In this document: positions 20,232-31,290 of the stretch, in pieces | Numbering within the stretch: position 1 is the first letter of the stretch | Layout: each line of letters starts with the position of its first letter | Assembly (NCBI GenBank): GCA_001603595.1 | Contig: LUZK01000069.1 | Location: 1-64,000, forward strand | DNA length: 64,000 nucleotides | Origin: Bacteroidales bacterium Bact_19 | GTDB taxonomy: Bacteria; Bacteroidota; Bacteroidia; Bacteroidales; ML635J-15 | Direction of reading: 5' to 3' | Translations under genes and position numbers: made by a program | Notes under the pieces: generated by a model | The model's database searches: none | What the model was told of the DNA's origin: nothing | Seen by the model: the letters and a program-made list of their open reading frames with translations, nothing else

Positions 20232-21758
20232 ATGAAAAAGCCACGGTTAAGTTTTTGGCAAATCTGGAACATGAGTTTCGGATTTCTGGGGATACAATTT
20301 GGTTTTGGTTTACAAAATGCTAATGTAAGTCGTATATTTCAAACTCTTGGAGCCGAAATGGATGCAATACCGGTTTTATGGATTGCAGCTCCGATTACTG
20401 GACTAATAATACAACCCATCATTGGCCATTTTAGTGATAAAACCTGGACAAAATTAGGACGCAGACGCCCGTATTTTCTTGTTGGAGCAATTATGGCTTC
20501 AATAGCTTTGATATTTATGCCCAATGCACCGGCTTTGTGGGTTGCTGCCGGAATGCTCTGGATAATGGATGCTTCAATTAATATTTCTATGGAGCCTTTC
20601 CGTGCTTTTGTGGGTGATTTATTACCCGACGAACAGCGTACAGCCGGCTTTGCCATGCAAAGTTTCTTTATTGGCACGGGAGCTGTTGTAGCTTCGGCTC
20701 TACCTTATCTTCTTACAAATATTCTCGGTATTGAAAATACTGCCCCCGAAGGTCAGATCCCGCCTTCGGTAAAATATGCTTTTTATATTGGAGCTGCAGT
20801 ATTCTTTTTAACTGTTCTTTGGACTGTAATTTCTACAAAAGAATATTCTCCCGAAGAAGTTGAACAGTTTGAAACTGCTGCTGCAGAAAAACGTAAACTT
20901 CAGAATTATACCGACGAAATAGTTGATGCTAAAAAATTTTTAAATACTGCAGGTGTTTTTTCTTCTTTAGGAATCGTAATAGCTGCCTTAGTTTATTACT
21001 TAAAATTGGAGAAAGAAATTTATATCCTTGCAGGAATTTTGGTTTTATTTTCTATTTTGATGTTAATAAGCTGGTATTTGCGAAAAAATAAAAATTCCAC
21101 AAGCGGGCTTGTAGAAATCTTTTCTGATTTGTTGAAGATGCCAAAAACAATGAAACAATTGGCCGTAGTTCAATTTTTTACATGGCTCGCTTTGTTTGCC
21201 ATGTGGATTTATACTACTGCTGCAGTTACTGACCATATCTATGGGACTAAAGATCCAACATCCGAACTTTTTAATAAAGGTGCAAACTGGGTCGGTGTAT
21301 TATTTGCAGTGTATAATGGGGCTGCAGCTGTTTTTGCATTTTTGTTGCCTATTTTGGCAAAATATACTTCTCGTAAAATTACTCATACGATATGCTTAAT
21401 AATCGGGGGTATTAGTCTAGCATCATTGTTTTTATTCAAAGATCCGCAATTGCTTATTCTCCCGATGTTAGGAGTAGGATTAGCCTGGGCAAGTATTCTT
21501 TCAATGCCTTACGCTATTCTAACCGGTTCTCTGCCAGAACATAAAATGGGTATCTACATGGGGATTTTTAACTTTTTCATCGTTCTTCCTCAAATTCTTG
21601 CTGCAACAATTTTAGGTGCTATGACCAAGCATTTGTTTAATCAACATGCTATTTATACGCTCATTTTTGGTGGAGCCATGATGATTATCGCAGGAATAAT
21701 GACTTTTTTTGTATCTGATATTAGTGAAAAACTTATCCGACAAAAAAATATCAATTAA
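20232..21758 (+). CDS. MFS / GPH-type (SLC45-like) sugar transporter
   Basis: Polytopic; 'QPIIGHFSDKTWTKLGRRRPYFLVGAI' MFS signature of maltose/sucrose-type importers; 5 nt after the amylase gene. Confidence 0.88.
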   Translation: MKKPRLSFWQIWNMSFGFLGIQFGFGLQNANVSRIFQTLGAEMDAIPVLWIAAPITGLIIQPIIGHFSDKTWTKLGRRRPYFLVGAIMASIALIFMPNAPALWVAAGMLWIMDASINISMEPFRAFVGDLLPDEQRTAGFAMQSFFIGTGAVVASALPYLLTNILGIENTAPEGQIPPSVKYAFYIGAAVFFLTVLWTVISTKEYSPEEVEQFETAAAEKRKLQNYTDEIVDAKKFLNTAGVFSSLGIVIAALVYYLKLEKEIYILAGILVLFSILMLISWYLRKNKNSTSGLVEIFSDLLKMPKTMKQLAVVQFFTWLALFAMWIYTTAAVTDHIYGTKDPTSELFNKGANWVGVLFAVYNGAAAVFAFLLPILAKYTSRKITHTICLIIGGISLASLFLFKDPQLLILPMLGVGLAWASILSMPYAILTGSLPEHKMGIYMGIFNFFIVLPQILAATILGAMTKHLFNQHAIYTLIFGGAMMIIAGIMTFFVSDISEKLIRQKNIN

Positions 21759-21817
21759 CTTGAACATTTCTTTCTTAATACTGTTATTTTTCAGGTTGAA
21801 TTAAAAATTAAATAAAT

Positions 21818-22450
21818 ATGGCAGTATTAGTTGGTAAAAAAGCTCCTTTATTCACTGCTCAGGCAGTAGTAGATGGTGAAAAAATTGTTTCTGAATTTTC
21901 TTTATCTGATTTTATTGGTAAAAAGTATGTAGTTTTATTCTTTTATCCAAAGGATTTTACATTTGTATGTCCTACTGAGTTGCATGCTTTTCAGGAAAAG
22001 ATTGAAGAATTTGAAAAACGTAATGTGCAGGTTATTGCTGTAAGTACAGACACAGAACAATCTCATTGGGGATGGTTACAACTTCCAAAAGAACTTGGCG
22101 GTATTAAAGGTGTGAAATATCCTGTTGTGGCAGATACAAATAAAACTATCTCAACAAATTATGATGTTTTAGCAGGTTATTGGGATTTTAATGAAGATGG
22201 TGAAATGGTTGCCGAAGGAGAACTTGTTGCTTATCGTGGTCTTTTCCTTATTGATAAAAACGGCATTGTTCGTCATCAAACTGTAAATGATATGCCAATT
22301 GGAAGAAATGTTGATGAGGTTTTAAGAATTATTGACGCATGGCAAACTTTCGAAGAATTAGGAGAAGTGTGTCCGGCAAATTGGCACAAAGGTCAGGAAA
22401 CTATGAAAGCAAGTCATGATGGGGTTGCTGAATATTTAACAAAACATTAA
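21818..22450 (+). CDS. Typical 2-Cys peroxiredoxin (AhpC/PrxQ superfamily)
   Basis: 'VVLFFYPKDFTFVCPTELHAFQEK' and 'GEVCPANWHKGQETMK' with peroxidatic and resolving Cys. Confidence 0.96.
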   Translation: MAVLVGKKAPLFTAQAVVDGEKIVSEFSLSDFIGKKYVVLFFYPKDFTFVCPTELHAFQEKIEEFEKRNVQVIAVSTDTEQSHWGWLQLPKELGGIKGVKYPVVADTNKTISTNYDVLAGYWDFNEDGEMVAEGELVAYRGLFLIDKNGIVRHQTVNDMPIGRNVDEVLRIIDAWQTFEELGEVCPANWHKGQETMKASHDGVAEYLTKH

Positions 22451-22454
22451 AAAT

Positions 22455-22484
22455 AAAAAAACTCCTGAATTTCAGGAGTTTTTT
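22455..22484. terminator. Bidirectional intrinsic terminator
   Basis: AAAAAACTCCTGAATTTCAGGAGTTTTTT palindrome between convergent peroxiredoxin (+) and GNAT (-) genes. Confidence 0.88.
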
Positions 22485-22487
22485 GTG

Positions 22488-22982
22488 TTAAAACTTTTGT
22501 ATTTGTTGATAATCGAAATCGCAATTACTCCATTCATTGTCAATCTTTGCTCCCAATTTTTCGTAAAGTTTAATGGCAGCACTGTTCCAATTTAGAACCT
22601 GCCAGCGTAATCTGCCGCAATTTTCTTTTTTTGCCAGTGCGAAAATTTCTTCGAGCAGTTTTGTCCCAATACCTTTACATCTGTATTCGGGCTTTACGTA
22701 GAGGTCATCAAGATATAAAGATTTTCCGACCCAAGTAAAATATGCAAAAAAATATAAAGCCATTCCCATTATTTTATTGTTTTCGTTAACTGCTAGAAAA
22801 CATCCGAATAAGTTTTTTTCTTTATTCATTTTCTCAACCGTGTTTATAACTTTATCAGGGGCTTTTTCAAATTCGGCTAAATCCTTAATCATTTTCAAAA
22901 TCTCGGGAAAATCTTCCGGTTCTGCTTTTTTAATTATTATCTTATTCATTATTGCAAAATATATTTTATAATTCCCATTCAA
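22488..22982 (-). CDS. GNAT family N-acetyltransferase
   Basis: '[57 protein letters not shown]' acetyl-CoA binding motif. True start is probably the internal Met of [13 protein letters not shown]. Confidence 0.93.
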   Translation of the reverse strand: MNGNYKIYFAIMNKIIIKKAEPEDFPEILKMIKDLAEFEKAPDKVINTVEKMNKEKNLFGCFLAVNENNKIMGMALYFFAYFTWVGKSLYLDDLYVKPEYRCKGIGTKLLEEIFALAKKENCGRLRWQVLNWNSAAIKLYEKLGAKIDNEWSNCDFDYQQIQKF

Positions 22983-24438
22983 AACCTTCTTTTGTGTCTT
23001 TAATTTTGAATCCTAGTTTTGTTAATTCATCTCTTATATAATCTGATGTACCAAAATCCTTTTCCTTTTTTGCTTTAAGTCTCAGATTTAAAACTAAATC
23101 AACAATCGGCTTAAGAACTTCGCTTTCTGTATTGGATTTTTTCTCCGGTTTAATGCCAAGAATATCAAACAGGAAGGTATTGTATGTTTCTTTTAATATT
23201 TGGAGATTGTTTGAATCAATTTTTAAAGTGTTGTTGTCGATGCTGTTAATGGTTTTTAATGCTTCGAATAAATTTGCAATAACTATAGGTGAATTTAAGT
23301 CATCATTCATTGCTTCGTAGCATTTATTTTTGAATTCAACAGCATTAAAATCAGACGAATCTGATGTTTTTAATTTTTCAAGAATCTCTGAACCTTTAAG
23401 CAGTCTTGCAAGACCTTTTTCAGCGGCTTTAAGAGCTTCGTTACTGAAATCAAGAGTACTCCTGTAATGGGCTTGTAAAATAAAAAATCTTATAGTCATT
23501 GGAGAATAAGCTTGTTCTAACAATTTATGATTACCTGTGAAAATTTCTTCGAGTGTAATAAAATTGCCGAGAGATTTTCCCATTTTCTGACCGTTGATAG
23601 TAATCATATTGTTGTGAATCCAGTATTTGATGGAGTTTTCGCCAATAGCAACAGTATTTTGTGCAATTTCGCATTCATGATGAGGAAATAATAAATCCAT
23701 TCCACCTCCATGAATATCAAATTGTTCGCCCAGGTATTTATGTCCCATTACCGAGCATTCGAGATGCCATCCCGGAAATCCTTCGCTCCAAGGTGATGGC
23801 CAACGCATGATATGTTCGGGACTTGCTTTTTTCCAGAGAGCAAAATCAAAACTGTTCTTTTTTTCATGCTGTCCATCAAGTTCTCTAGTATTGGAAAAAA
23901 GCTCTTCGAGTACCCTGCCTGAAAGTTTACCGTAATTGTATTTTTCATTGTATTTTAAGACATCAAAATACACAGAACCATTACTAATATAAGCGTATCC
24001 TGCTTCGAGTATTTTCTTTGTCATTTCGATTTGCTCAATAATATGACCCGAAGCTCTTGGTTCAATACTCGGACGAAGTACGTTTAATTGTTCCATGGCT
24101 TTGTGATAGCGGTCAGTGTAGTAGTCAACAATTTCCATGGGTTCGAGTTGTTCGAGTTTTGCCTTTTTTCCTATTTTATCTTCGCCTTCGTCGGCATCGT
24201 TTTCTAAATGACCAACATCAGTAATATTACGAACATATCTTACTTTATACCCAAGATGCTTAAGATATCTGAACAACAAATCGAAAGTTATAGCAGGACG
24301 AGCATGTCCTAAATGAGGATCCCCATAAACTGTCGGACCACAAACATACATCCCCACAAAAGGATATTTAATCGGAACAAATTCTTCTTTTTTTCTGTTT
24401 AGTGAATTGTAAATATTAAATTTTTTTAAGTAAGACAT
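22966..24438 (-). CDS. cysS: Cysteinyl-tRNA synthetase
   Basis: '[23 protein letters not shown]' (HIGH-like), '[38 protein letters not shown]', '[14 protein letters not shown]' (KMSKS). Confidence 0.97.
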   Translation of the reverse strand: MSYLKKFNIYNSLNRKKEEFVPIKYPFVGMYVCGPTVYGDPHLGHARPAITFDLLFRYLKHLGYKVRYVRNITDVGHLENDADEGEDKIGKKAKLEQLEPMEIVDYYTDRYHKAMEQLNVLRPSIEPRASGHIIEQIEMTKKILEAGYAYISNGSVYFDVLKYNEKYNYGKLSGRVLEELFSNTRELDGQHEKKNSFDFALWKKASPEHIMRWPSPWSEGFPGWHLECSVMGHKYLGEQFDIHGGGMDLLFPHHECEIAQNTVAIGENSIKYWIHNNMITINGQKMGKSLGNFITLEEIFTGNHKLLEQAYSPMTIRFFILQAHYRSTLDFSNEALKAAEKGLARLLKGSEILEKLKTSDSSDFNAVEFKNKCYEAMNDDLNSPIVIANLFEALKTINSIDNNTLKIDSNNLQILKETYNTFLFDILGIKPEKKSNTESEVLKPIVDLVLNLRLKAKKEKDFGTSDYIRDELTKLGFKIKDTKEGFEWEL

Positions 24439-24500
24439 AATTAACTTTTAATTAAAGTTTTTAATTTATTTTTGGCAAAATTATAACTTATTTGTTCATA

Positions 24501-25979
24501 ATGAAAATATTTAAACTAAATAAAAATCTTATGAAAAGCAAATTTTTGATTATTAAGTTCAGTAGGATTCTTGGGTTAATTCTTTTATTATCTGTTGTTT
24601 TGGTTTTTTTATCTTGCAATTCCAAAACTACTGAAAACAAACCTAAGTATATTTTTTTATTTATTGGTGATGGCATGGGATTCGGAAATGTCAGCATTGG
24701 AGAAGCTTTTCTATCAGTTCAGGATGGGAAAACAGGTTTTAAAAGACTGAATTTAAGCAGTTTTCCTGTGCATGGAGAATGCACTACCGATTGTGCCGAC
24801 AATTTAATAACCGATTCAGGTGCTGCAGGATCGGCAATTGCTTGCGGAGAAAAAGCAAATTTTGGAACAATTTCTTTTTATCCCGATAAGACAAATCCTC
24901 CATTGTCGATAGCCAAAATTGCAAAACAAAATGGTTTTAAAGTTGGTATTATAACTACTGTTGGTATAAATCATGCAACTCCTGCAGTTTTTTATGCAAA
25001 TAATAATAATAGAAGAGACTATTACAATATAGGCCTTCAACTTTGTGAAAGCGGTTTTGATTTCTTTGGTGGAGGTGGCTTTTTAAAACCTAATGATAAG
25101 AGTAACGACAAAAGAAGTTTGTATGAAATTACTCAAGAAAATGCTTATGTTATTACTAACAGCATTGATAATTGGAAAGATTTGGTGAAAGATAAAAAAG
25201 GATTATATTTTACAAATCCTGTATTACTCGACGAAGCCGATATGCCTTATGCTATTGATCGAAAAGAACTCGGTGGATTTTCACTTGCTGAAATTGTTGA
25301 AAAAGCAATAGATTTTCTGTTTAATCAAAAAGGATTTTTTATTATGGTAGAAGGAGGTAAAATTGACTGGGCTGCTCATGAAAACGATCCTGCAACTCTT
25401 GCTCTCGAAGTGATTGATTTTGACCTTGCCGTAAAAAAGGCTCTAGAATTTTATCATAAATATCCTGAACAAACTTTAATAATCGTAACTGCCGACCATG
25501 ATACCGGCGGTATATCCATTGGAAATTATGAAAAAGAATATCAGACTAATTTATCTCTCTTACTTAATTATAAACATTCTTTGAAATATTTCTCAGGTGT
25601 TTTAGATAATTATAAAGAAAAAAACAAAGATTATTCAATTCAGGAAGTTTTAAAATTAGCTGATGAAAACTTTTATAGCCCCTTGCCGTATTTTTCAAAA
25701 AATGATATGATTGAGTTAAAATCTGCTTTTGATTATTACTTTTTTACCAGAACAAATCTATCAGAAGAAGAGTTACGAATAAAATATGATGAATATAATC
25801 CTGTTGCGGTAGCAATTTCAAAAGTGATAATTCGTAATATAGGATTGAATTTCTCAACTTGGAATCACCTTGCTAATAAAGTTCCGGTTTATACAATTGG
25901 TAAGGGAGCAGAGTATTTTGGCGGTAGTATGGACAATACAGAATTTAAACCAAAAATACTTAATTTAATGCAGTGGTAA
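24501..25979 (+). CDS. Alkaline phosphatase (lipoprotein)
   Basis: 'IFLFIGDGMGFGNVSIGEAFL', 'TDSGAAGSAIACGEKAN', 'MVEGGKIDWAAHENDP', 'IVTADHDTGG'; lipobox-like 'VLVFLSC'. The ORF track start at 24492 is a TTG; ATG at 24501 preferred. Confidence 0.93.
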   Translation: MKIFKLNKNLMKSKFLIIKFSRILGLILLLSVVLVFLSCNSKTTENKPKYIFLFIGDGMGFGNVSIGEAFLSVQDGKTGFKRLNLSSFPVHGECTTDCADNLITDSGAAGSAIACGEKANFGTISFYPDKTNPPLSIAKIAKQNGFKVGIITTVGINHATPAVFYANNNNRRDYYNIGLQLCESGFDFFGGGGFLKPNDKSNDKRSLYEITQENAYVITNSIDNWKDLVKDKKGLYFTNPVLLDEADMPYAIDRKELGGFSLAEIVEKAIDFLFNQKGFFIMVEGGKIDWAAHENDPATLALEVIDFDLAVKKALEFYHKYPEQTLIIVTADHDTGGISIGNYEKEYQTNLSLLLNYKHSLKYFSGVLDNYKEKNKDYSIQEVLKLADENFYSPLPYFSKNDMIELKSAFDYYFFTRTNLSEEELRIKYDEYNPVAVAISKVIIRNIGLNFSTWNHLANKVPVYTIGKGAEYFGGSMDNTEFKPKILNLMQW

Positions 25980-26042
25980 GAATTTTTTAAATTTTCTTTT
26001 GTAAAACATAGTTTTTTATATCGAAAATTTAAAATAGATTTA

Positions 26043-26050
26043 TACTTTTG
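26043..26050 (+). promoter_or_regulatory. Bacteroidota-type -7 box (TActTTTG)
   Basis: Matches TAnnTTTG, 25 nt upstream of the aminotransferase ATG at 26075; no convincing -33 TTG seen. Confidence 0.35.
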
Positions 26051-26074
26051 AGCAACGAATAAAACTTTAGTATT

Positions 26075-27097
26075 ATGATAGATTTAAATTGGTCTCAATT
26101 ACCATTTGGTTACGTAAAAACCAACTATAATGTTCGTTGCGTTTGGAAAGACGGAAAATGGGGTGAAGTTGAAGTCTCAGATTCCGAGTATATAAACATC
26201 CACATTGCTGCTACAGCTTTGCATTATGGTCAGGAAGCATTTGAGGGGATGAAGGCATATCGTGGCAAAGACGGAAAAATTCGCCTTTTTAGATGGCAAG
26301 AAAACGCAGCCAGACTACGTCATTCTGCTCAAGGTATTTTTATGGCTGAAATTGACGACGAGCTCTTTTTCAAAATGGTTAAAAAAGTTGTGGAGCTTAA
26401 TCAGGAATTTGTTCCGCCTTATGGAACAGGAGCATCACTCTATATAAGACCATTGCTTTTTGGTTCTGGTCCAAAAGTTGGTGTTCAACCTGCCGATGAA
26501 TATACTTTCTTAATTTTTGTTACTCCGGTTGGTCCATATTTCAAAGAAGGTTTCAATCCTGTGAAAATAGCAGTTGTCCGTGATTCTGATAGAGCTGCTC
26601 CTTTGGGAACAGGTACTTATAAAGTTGGTGGAAATTATGCTGCAAGTCTTAAAGGAGTTATGAAAGCCCACAAAGAAGGATACAGTTCACCTATGTATCT
26701 TGATGCTAAAGAAAAGAAATATATTGACGAAATCGGAGCTGCAAACTTCTTTGCAATAAAAAACAATACCTATATTACCCCAAAATCAACATCTATTCTT
26801 GGGTCAATAACTAACAAAAGCCTCGAAGAACTAGCTAAATTGTTGGGCATGAAAGTTGAACGTAGGCCTGTGGAATTTGATGAATTGGCAACTTTCGAAG
26901 AAGTTGGTGCTTGCGGTACTGCTGCTATTATTGCTCCTATTGGCGAAATAAAAGACCTAGATACAGGTAAAGTGTTTACATATTGCAAAGACGGCAAAGC
27001 CGGACCGGTTTCTACAAAACTTTACGAAACTTTGGTAGGTATTCAATTTGGAGAAATTGAAGATCCATTTGGATGGGTTACTGTTCTCGATTTTTAG
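26075..27097 (+). CDS. ilvE: Branched-chain amino acid aminotransferase
   Basis: 'ALHYGQEAFEGMKAYRGKDGKIRLFR', 'KVGGNYAASL', 'DEIGAANFFAIKN', 'EEVGACGTAAIIAPIG' class IV aminotransferase motifs. Confidence 0.93.
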   Translation: MIDLNWSQLPFGYVKTNYNVRCVWKDGKWGEVEVSDSEYINIHIAATALHYGQEAFEGMKAYRGKDGKIRLFRWQENAARLRHSAQGIFMAEIDDELFFKMVKKVVELNQEFVPPYGTGASLYIRPLLFGSGPKVGVQPADEYTFLIFVTPVGPYFKEGFNPVKIAVVRDSDRAAPLGTGTYKVGGNYAASLKGVMKAHKEGYSSPMYLDAKEKKYIDEIGAANFFAIKNNTYITPKSTSILGSITNKSLEELAKLLGMKVERRPVEFDELATFEEVGACGTAAIIAPIGEIKDLDTGKVFTYCKDGKAGPVSTKLYETLVGIQFGEIEDPFGWVTVLDF

Positions 27098-27122
27098 TTT
27101 AATAATTATTGAATATTATATC

Positions 27123-27148
27123 AGGCGGTTAAATCAACCGCCTTTTTT
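27123..27148 (+). terminator. Intrinsic terminator after the aminotransferase gene
   Basis: AGGCGGTT-AAATC-AACCGCCTTTTTT hairpin with T-run. Confidence 0.9.
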
Positions 27149-27374
27149 GTTGCAGTAATTTTTAGAATATTTTACTATGCTGTCATTGCGATAAGGATTG
27201 AATCAATCTTATAATTTCGGGTTATAAATTTGGTTTCAAATAAATTTATTACAGTTATTAAAGTTGTTTGTTTAGGAAAATAAGAATTTGATTCTAAATA
27301 TTTGCTTTTCTTTCTTTTTTTCTAATTTTTAACTATAATGTATTCGATTAATTATTATAATTATAAATTTCATT

Positions 27375-28319
27375 TTATAGGTTTAAGAAATTGATTACGT
27401 TATTAAAAATTCTTTCTTCTAAATTTGTGATATCAGTTCTTAAGAACTTTTCGCCTGTGATTTTCTCGTAAAGCTCAATGTATCTTTCAGAAATAGAACT
27501 TACTATTTCATCAGTCATTTCCGGAATGGTTTCTTCGGGTTGTCCTTTGAATCCGTTTGACATTAACCATTCGCGTACAAACTCTTTTGAAAGTTGTCGT
27601 TGAGGTTCTCCTTTATCAAATCTTTCCTGATAAGTATCTAGGTAAAAATAACGTGATGAATCGGGAGTGTGAATTTCGTCAATCAGATATATTTTGCCGT
27701 CTTTTTTACCGAATTCGTATTTTGTGTCCACAAGAATAAGTCCCATTTTGCGAGCAATTTCCTGACCTCTTTCGAAGAGCTTGAGGGAATATTCTTCCAA
27801 TTTAACGTAATCCTCCTCACTAACAAGACCACGGCTGATAATTTCTTCACGTGAAATATTTTCATCATGTAAGCCCATTTCTGCTTTCGTGGTTGGTGTT
27901 AGAATTGGCTTTTCAAAAGCTTGATGTTCACGCATTCCTTCGGGAATTTTTACACCACAAATTTCTCTTGCTCCTTTTTGGTATTCTCTCCACGAACTTC
28001 CAGTAAGATATGCTCTTACAATCATTTCAACCGAAAATGGTTCGCATTTATGACCTACTGTTACCATAGGGTCGGGGGAAGAAATCTTCCAGTTTGGAAC
28101 AATATCAGCGGTAGCATCAAGAAATTTAGAGGCAATCTGATTTAATACCTGTCCTTTGTAAGGAATACCTTTTGGTAACACAACATCAAAGGCCGAAATT
28201 CTGTCGGTAACAATCATTACCAGCATTTCGTCGCCAATATTGTAAACGTCTCGTACTTTACCGTTATAAACAGATTTAAGATTAGGAAATTTAAAATTGG
28301 TTTTAACGAGTGCATTCAT
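27375..28319 (-). CDS. purC: Phosphoribosylaminoimidazole-succinocarboxamide synthase
   Basis: '[46 protein letters not shown]', '[29 protein letters not shown]'. Internal Met at 28319 preferred over the ORF-track start at 28418, which overlaps phoH. Confidence 0.96.
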   Translation of the reverse strand: MNALVKTNFKFPNLKSVYNGKVRDVYNIGDEMLVMIVTDRISAFDVVLPKGIPYKGQVLNQIASKFLDATADIVPNWKISSPDPMVTVGHKCEPFSVEMIVRAYLTGSSWREYQKGAREICGVKIPEGMREHQAFEKPILTPTTKAEMGLHDENISREEIISRGLVSEEDYVKLEEYSLKLFERGQEIARKMGLILVDTKYEFGKKDGKIYLIDEIHTPDSSRYFYLDTYQERFDKGEPQRQLSKEFVREWLMSNGFKGQPEETIPEMTDEIVSSISERYIELYEKITGEKFLRTDITNLEERIFNNVINFLNL

Positions 28320-28323
28320 ATAT

Positions 28324-29286
28324 TTATTGTTTATTGTTTTCTTTTTCTGATTTTTCGTATGCTTCCACAATTTTACTGACAACCTTGTGCCTGATAATAT
28401 CAGATTTGTCGAAATCAACGAATGAAATTTCCGGTATATCTTTTAAAATTTCTTTAGAACTTAATAATCCTGAGTCTTTTTTGTTTGGAAGGTCAATTTG
28501 AGTGAGGTCGCCTGTAATAATAAATTTTGAATTTTCGCCCATTCTGGTAATAAACATTTTGAGCTGGGTATAAGTAGCATTTTGAGCTTCATCAAGAATG
28601 GCAAAAGCGTCGCTCAAAGTACGTCCTCTCATAAAGGCAAGCGGGGCAATTTGAATAACTTTTTCTTCGATGTATTTTTCGAGTTTTTTGTATGGTATCA
28701 TATCAAGTAAGGCATCGTACAATGGTTGGAGGTATGGGTCGAGTTTTTCGCGTACATCTCCGGGCAGAAATCCAAGATTTTCGCCGGCTTCTACAGCAGG
28801 CCGACTAAGTATTATTCGTCTGACTCGCATTTCTTTTAAAGCTTTTACTGCCAATGCTATAGATGTATAAGTTTTTCCTGTTCCGGCAGGTCCGATGGCG
28901 AATATCAGGTCATTTTTGTAGAACTCTTCAGTTAGAATTTTTTGATGTTTTGTTCTTGCTTTTATAGGTTTTCCGGAAACCGAATATAGCAGAATGTCTT
29001 TATCTTCGGGTATATTTTCGGTTACAATTTCTTTATCCTGACAAAGAATAATATGGATGTCTTTTGCATCAAGCTTGTTATATTTATTATAAAATTGAAT
29101 TATTTCAGAAAGTTTATTTTCAAAAATTTCAATTTCGGTTTCTTCACCTGCTATTTTTATAATATCCCCACGGGCAACAATTTTTATTTTCGAAAAATGT
29201 TTTTGAAGTAAAACAAAATTACAATCTCTTATTCCGTAAAATTTATTAAGGTCATCAACTTCAATTAAAATACTTTTTTCAATCAT
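28324..29286 (-). CDS. PhoH-like ATPase
   Basis: '[22 protein letters not shown]', '[37 protein letters not shown]', '[39 protein letters not shown]'. Confidence 0.96.
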   Translation of the reverse strand: MIEKSILIEVDDLNKFYGIRDCNFVLLQKHFSKIKIVARGDIIKIAGEETEIEIFENKLSEIIQFYNKYNKLDAKDIHIILCQDKEIVTENIPEDKDILLYSVSGKPIKARTKHQKILTEEFYKNDLIFAIGPAGTGKTYTSIALAVKALKEMRVRRIILSRPAVEAGENLGFLPGDVREKLDPYLQPLYDALLDMIPYKKLEKYIEEKVIQIAPLAFMRGRTLSDAFAILDEAQNATYTQLKMFITRMGENSKFIITGDLTQIDLPNKKDSGLLSSKEILKDIPEISFVDFDKSDIIRHKVVSKIVEAYEKSEKENNKQ

Positions 29287-29378
29287 TTAAAAATATCATT
29301 TTTTATGTTACAAAATAAAGTGAAAAATTTAATTTTTAATTTTAATTTTGACAAAATAAATTAAAAACTTTTTAACAA

Positions 29379-30158
29379 TTGAAAAAGATTGTAACATTCA
29401 CAACAGATTGGCATGATAGCGACTATTACGCGGGAGCTGTAAAAGCTGCTGTTATTTCGCAGGCAGGCGAAGCTAATTTTGTGGATGTAACTCATAATAT
29501 AGAGCATTATAATATTTTTCAAGCGGCATTTATACTAAAGAGAGTTATCAAAAACTTTCCGTCCGGAACAATTCATATAATTGGTGTTGACAGTGAGCCT
29601 GATTCTGATGGCAAAGTGCTTGTTGCAAAATATTTGTCTCAATACTTTATTTCGCGTAAAAACTTTTGTCAGGGAATTATTTTTGAATCAAAACCGGAAA
29701 TAGTTATTGAAATTGATGTTGGTTATGGTCTCGAGGGATATACATTTCCGGAATTGAGTATTTTTTCGATAATTTCGGCTTTTATTTTAAAGGGTGGCGA
29801 TTTAAAAGAATTAGGAGAACAAATTGATGACGTTCCTCGTTCTGCTGAACTAAAACCGGAAATTGGTAAAGGCTTCATTAACGGATATGTTATTTTTAAT
29901 GATTCTTACGGAAATGCCATTACAAATATAAGTTATGAAGATTTTGCGAATTATGTTGGAGAAAAAAAATTTGAAATTAGTTTCAGTTCTATAAAACATA
30001 AAATTAATGTAATTTCAACTTCGTATCGTGAGGAAGAACGTGGAAGTGCGTTATGCTTATTTAATTCTATGGGACTTCTCGAAATTGCGGTGCGTGAAGG
30101 GAAAGCCTCTTTATTGTTGGGGCTTAAGAAAAAATCTGAAGTGCGAATCAAATTTTGA
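29379..30158 (+). CDS. SAM hydroxide adenosyltransferase / SAM hydrolase family (DUF62)
   Basis: 'TFTTDWHDSDYYAGAVKAAVISQAGEANFVDVTHNIEHYNIFQAAFIL', 'GVDSEP', 'GYVIFNDSYGNAITNI'. Starts with TTG. Confidence 0.87.
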   Translation: MKKIVTFTTDWHDSDYYAGAVKAAVISQAGEANFVDVTHNIEHYNIFQAAFILKRVIKNFPSGTIHIIGVDSEPDSDGKVLVAKYLSQYFISRKNFCQGIIFESKPEIVIEIDVGYGLEGYTFPELSIFSIISAFILKGGDLKELGEQIDDVPRSAELKPEIGKGFINGYVIFNDSYGNAITNISYEDFANYVGEKKFEISFSSIKHKINVISTSYREEERGSALCLFNSMGLLEIAVREGKASLLLGLKKKSEVRIKF

Positions 30159-30159
30159 T

Positions 30160-31290
30160 ATGAGGCTGATATTTAGTGTTATTTTTCTGTTGTTCTCGGT
30201 ACTGTCTTTTGCTCAGGAAAGATTGTTTATTGAGTTAAAACCATTTGCTGGCAGGGTTGCTCCTCACAGGATAGGAATGGAATCTCTGGCAAAAGGTCAT
30301 TCTTTTGGAACTGAATTAAATTTTTTGAGGCAAAATTTTTCGGAAAACGTATTTTCAAAAAAATATAATTTTCCAAAAACAGGATTTGGTTTAAGTTTTC
30401 AAAGTCTCGGGAATCCTGAAGATTTAGGGAATGTCTATGCAGCATATCTGCTCACTGAATATGATATCAATAAAATATTTGGAATAAAAGTTTACAGTGG
30501 GTTAGCTTTTCTTACAAAAAAATATGATAAAATTGAAAATCCTCAAAATATTGCCATAGGTACAAATTTGAATTATTATTTTAATCTTGGCATCTGTTTT
30601 AAACAACATATCGGAAATGATATAATTGCCCTTGCTCCTGGATTGATACACTTTTCTAATGGTTCTATTCGAATGCCTAATCTTGGATTAAATCAAGTAT
30701 ATCTGTCTTTATCGTATCAATTCAATGTGGCAGAACGAAATAAAATTAAGAAAGTATATCTGCCTGAAAATGTATCAAAATCTGAATTTTGGGTTATGGC
30801 TACAGCCATAAATTCCGATGAATACACAATCAGACCGGAAAGCAGGGGAGGTGGATTTTTATGTTCAACTGTTGCCATAGGATACAATTATGCTTATTCA
30901 TTTACCGGCAAGTTCGGCTGCTCTGTTGACGCTTTTTATAACAGCAATTTTCAATATTATTGGGATACAAATTGGGATGTGTTGACTTTGTTTTATCCTG
31001 ATTTTAAAGATGTTGTTCGTTACGGAATGAGTTTTGGACATCAGTTTGTTTATTCGAGGTTCGAAATGCTCACTTATGCAGGATTTTATTTATATAATAA
31101 CCGTATTAAATCCAATGAATTTGCCTATACTCGCGTTGGTGTAAGATATTATTTAACAGATTTTTTGTTTCTTAATTTAACTTTAAAGGCTTTTGGTTTT
31201 AAAGCAGAATATATTGAATCGGGCATAGGATTTTCATACAGAAAAAAACAAAAAGAAAACTCTCGTGATTATTCTTTAAACAGTTTATAG
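30160..31290 (+). CDS. PagL-like lipid A 3-O-deacylase / acyloxyacyl hydrolase family outer-membrane protein
   Basis: Signal peptide from the internal Met at 30160 (MRLIFSVIFLLFSVLSFAQ); 'LIHFSNGSIRMPNLGLNQVYLSLSYQF' His-Ser-Asn PagL-like motif; beta-barrel. Confidence 0.75.
   Translation: MRLIFSVIFLLFSVLSFAQERLFIELKPFAGRVAPHRIGMESLAKGHSFGTELNFLRQNFSENVFSKKYNFPKTGFGLSFQSLGNPEDLGNVYAAYLLTEYDINKIFGIKVYSGLAFLTKKYDKIENPQNIAIGTNLNYYFNLGICFKQHIGNDIIALAPGLIHFSNGSIRMPNLGLNQVYLSLSYQFNVAERNKIKKVYLPENVSKSEFWVMATAINSDEYTIRPESRGGGFLCSTVAIGYNYAYSFTGKFGCSVDAFYNSNFQYYWDTNWDVLTLFYPDFKDVVRYGMSFGHQFVYSRFEMLTYAGFYLYNNRIKSNEFAYTRVGVRYYLTDFLFLNLTLKAFGFKAEYIESGIGFSYRKKQKENSRDYSLNSL

Noticed and set aside
20339-20677. 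112-aa antisense ORF in the MFS gene
   Set aside because: Shadow ORF of a conserved transporter; no start context or homology recognised.
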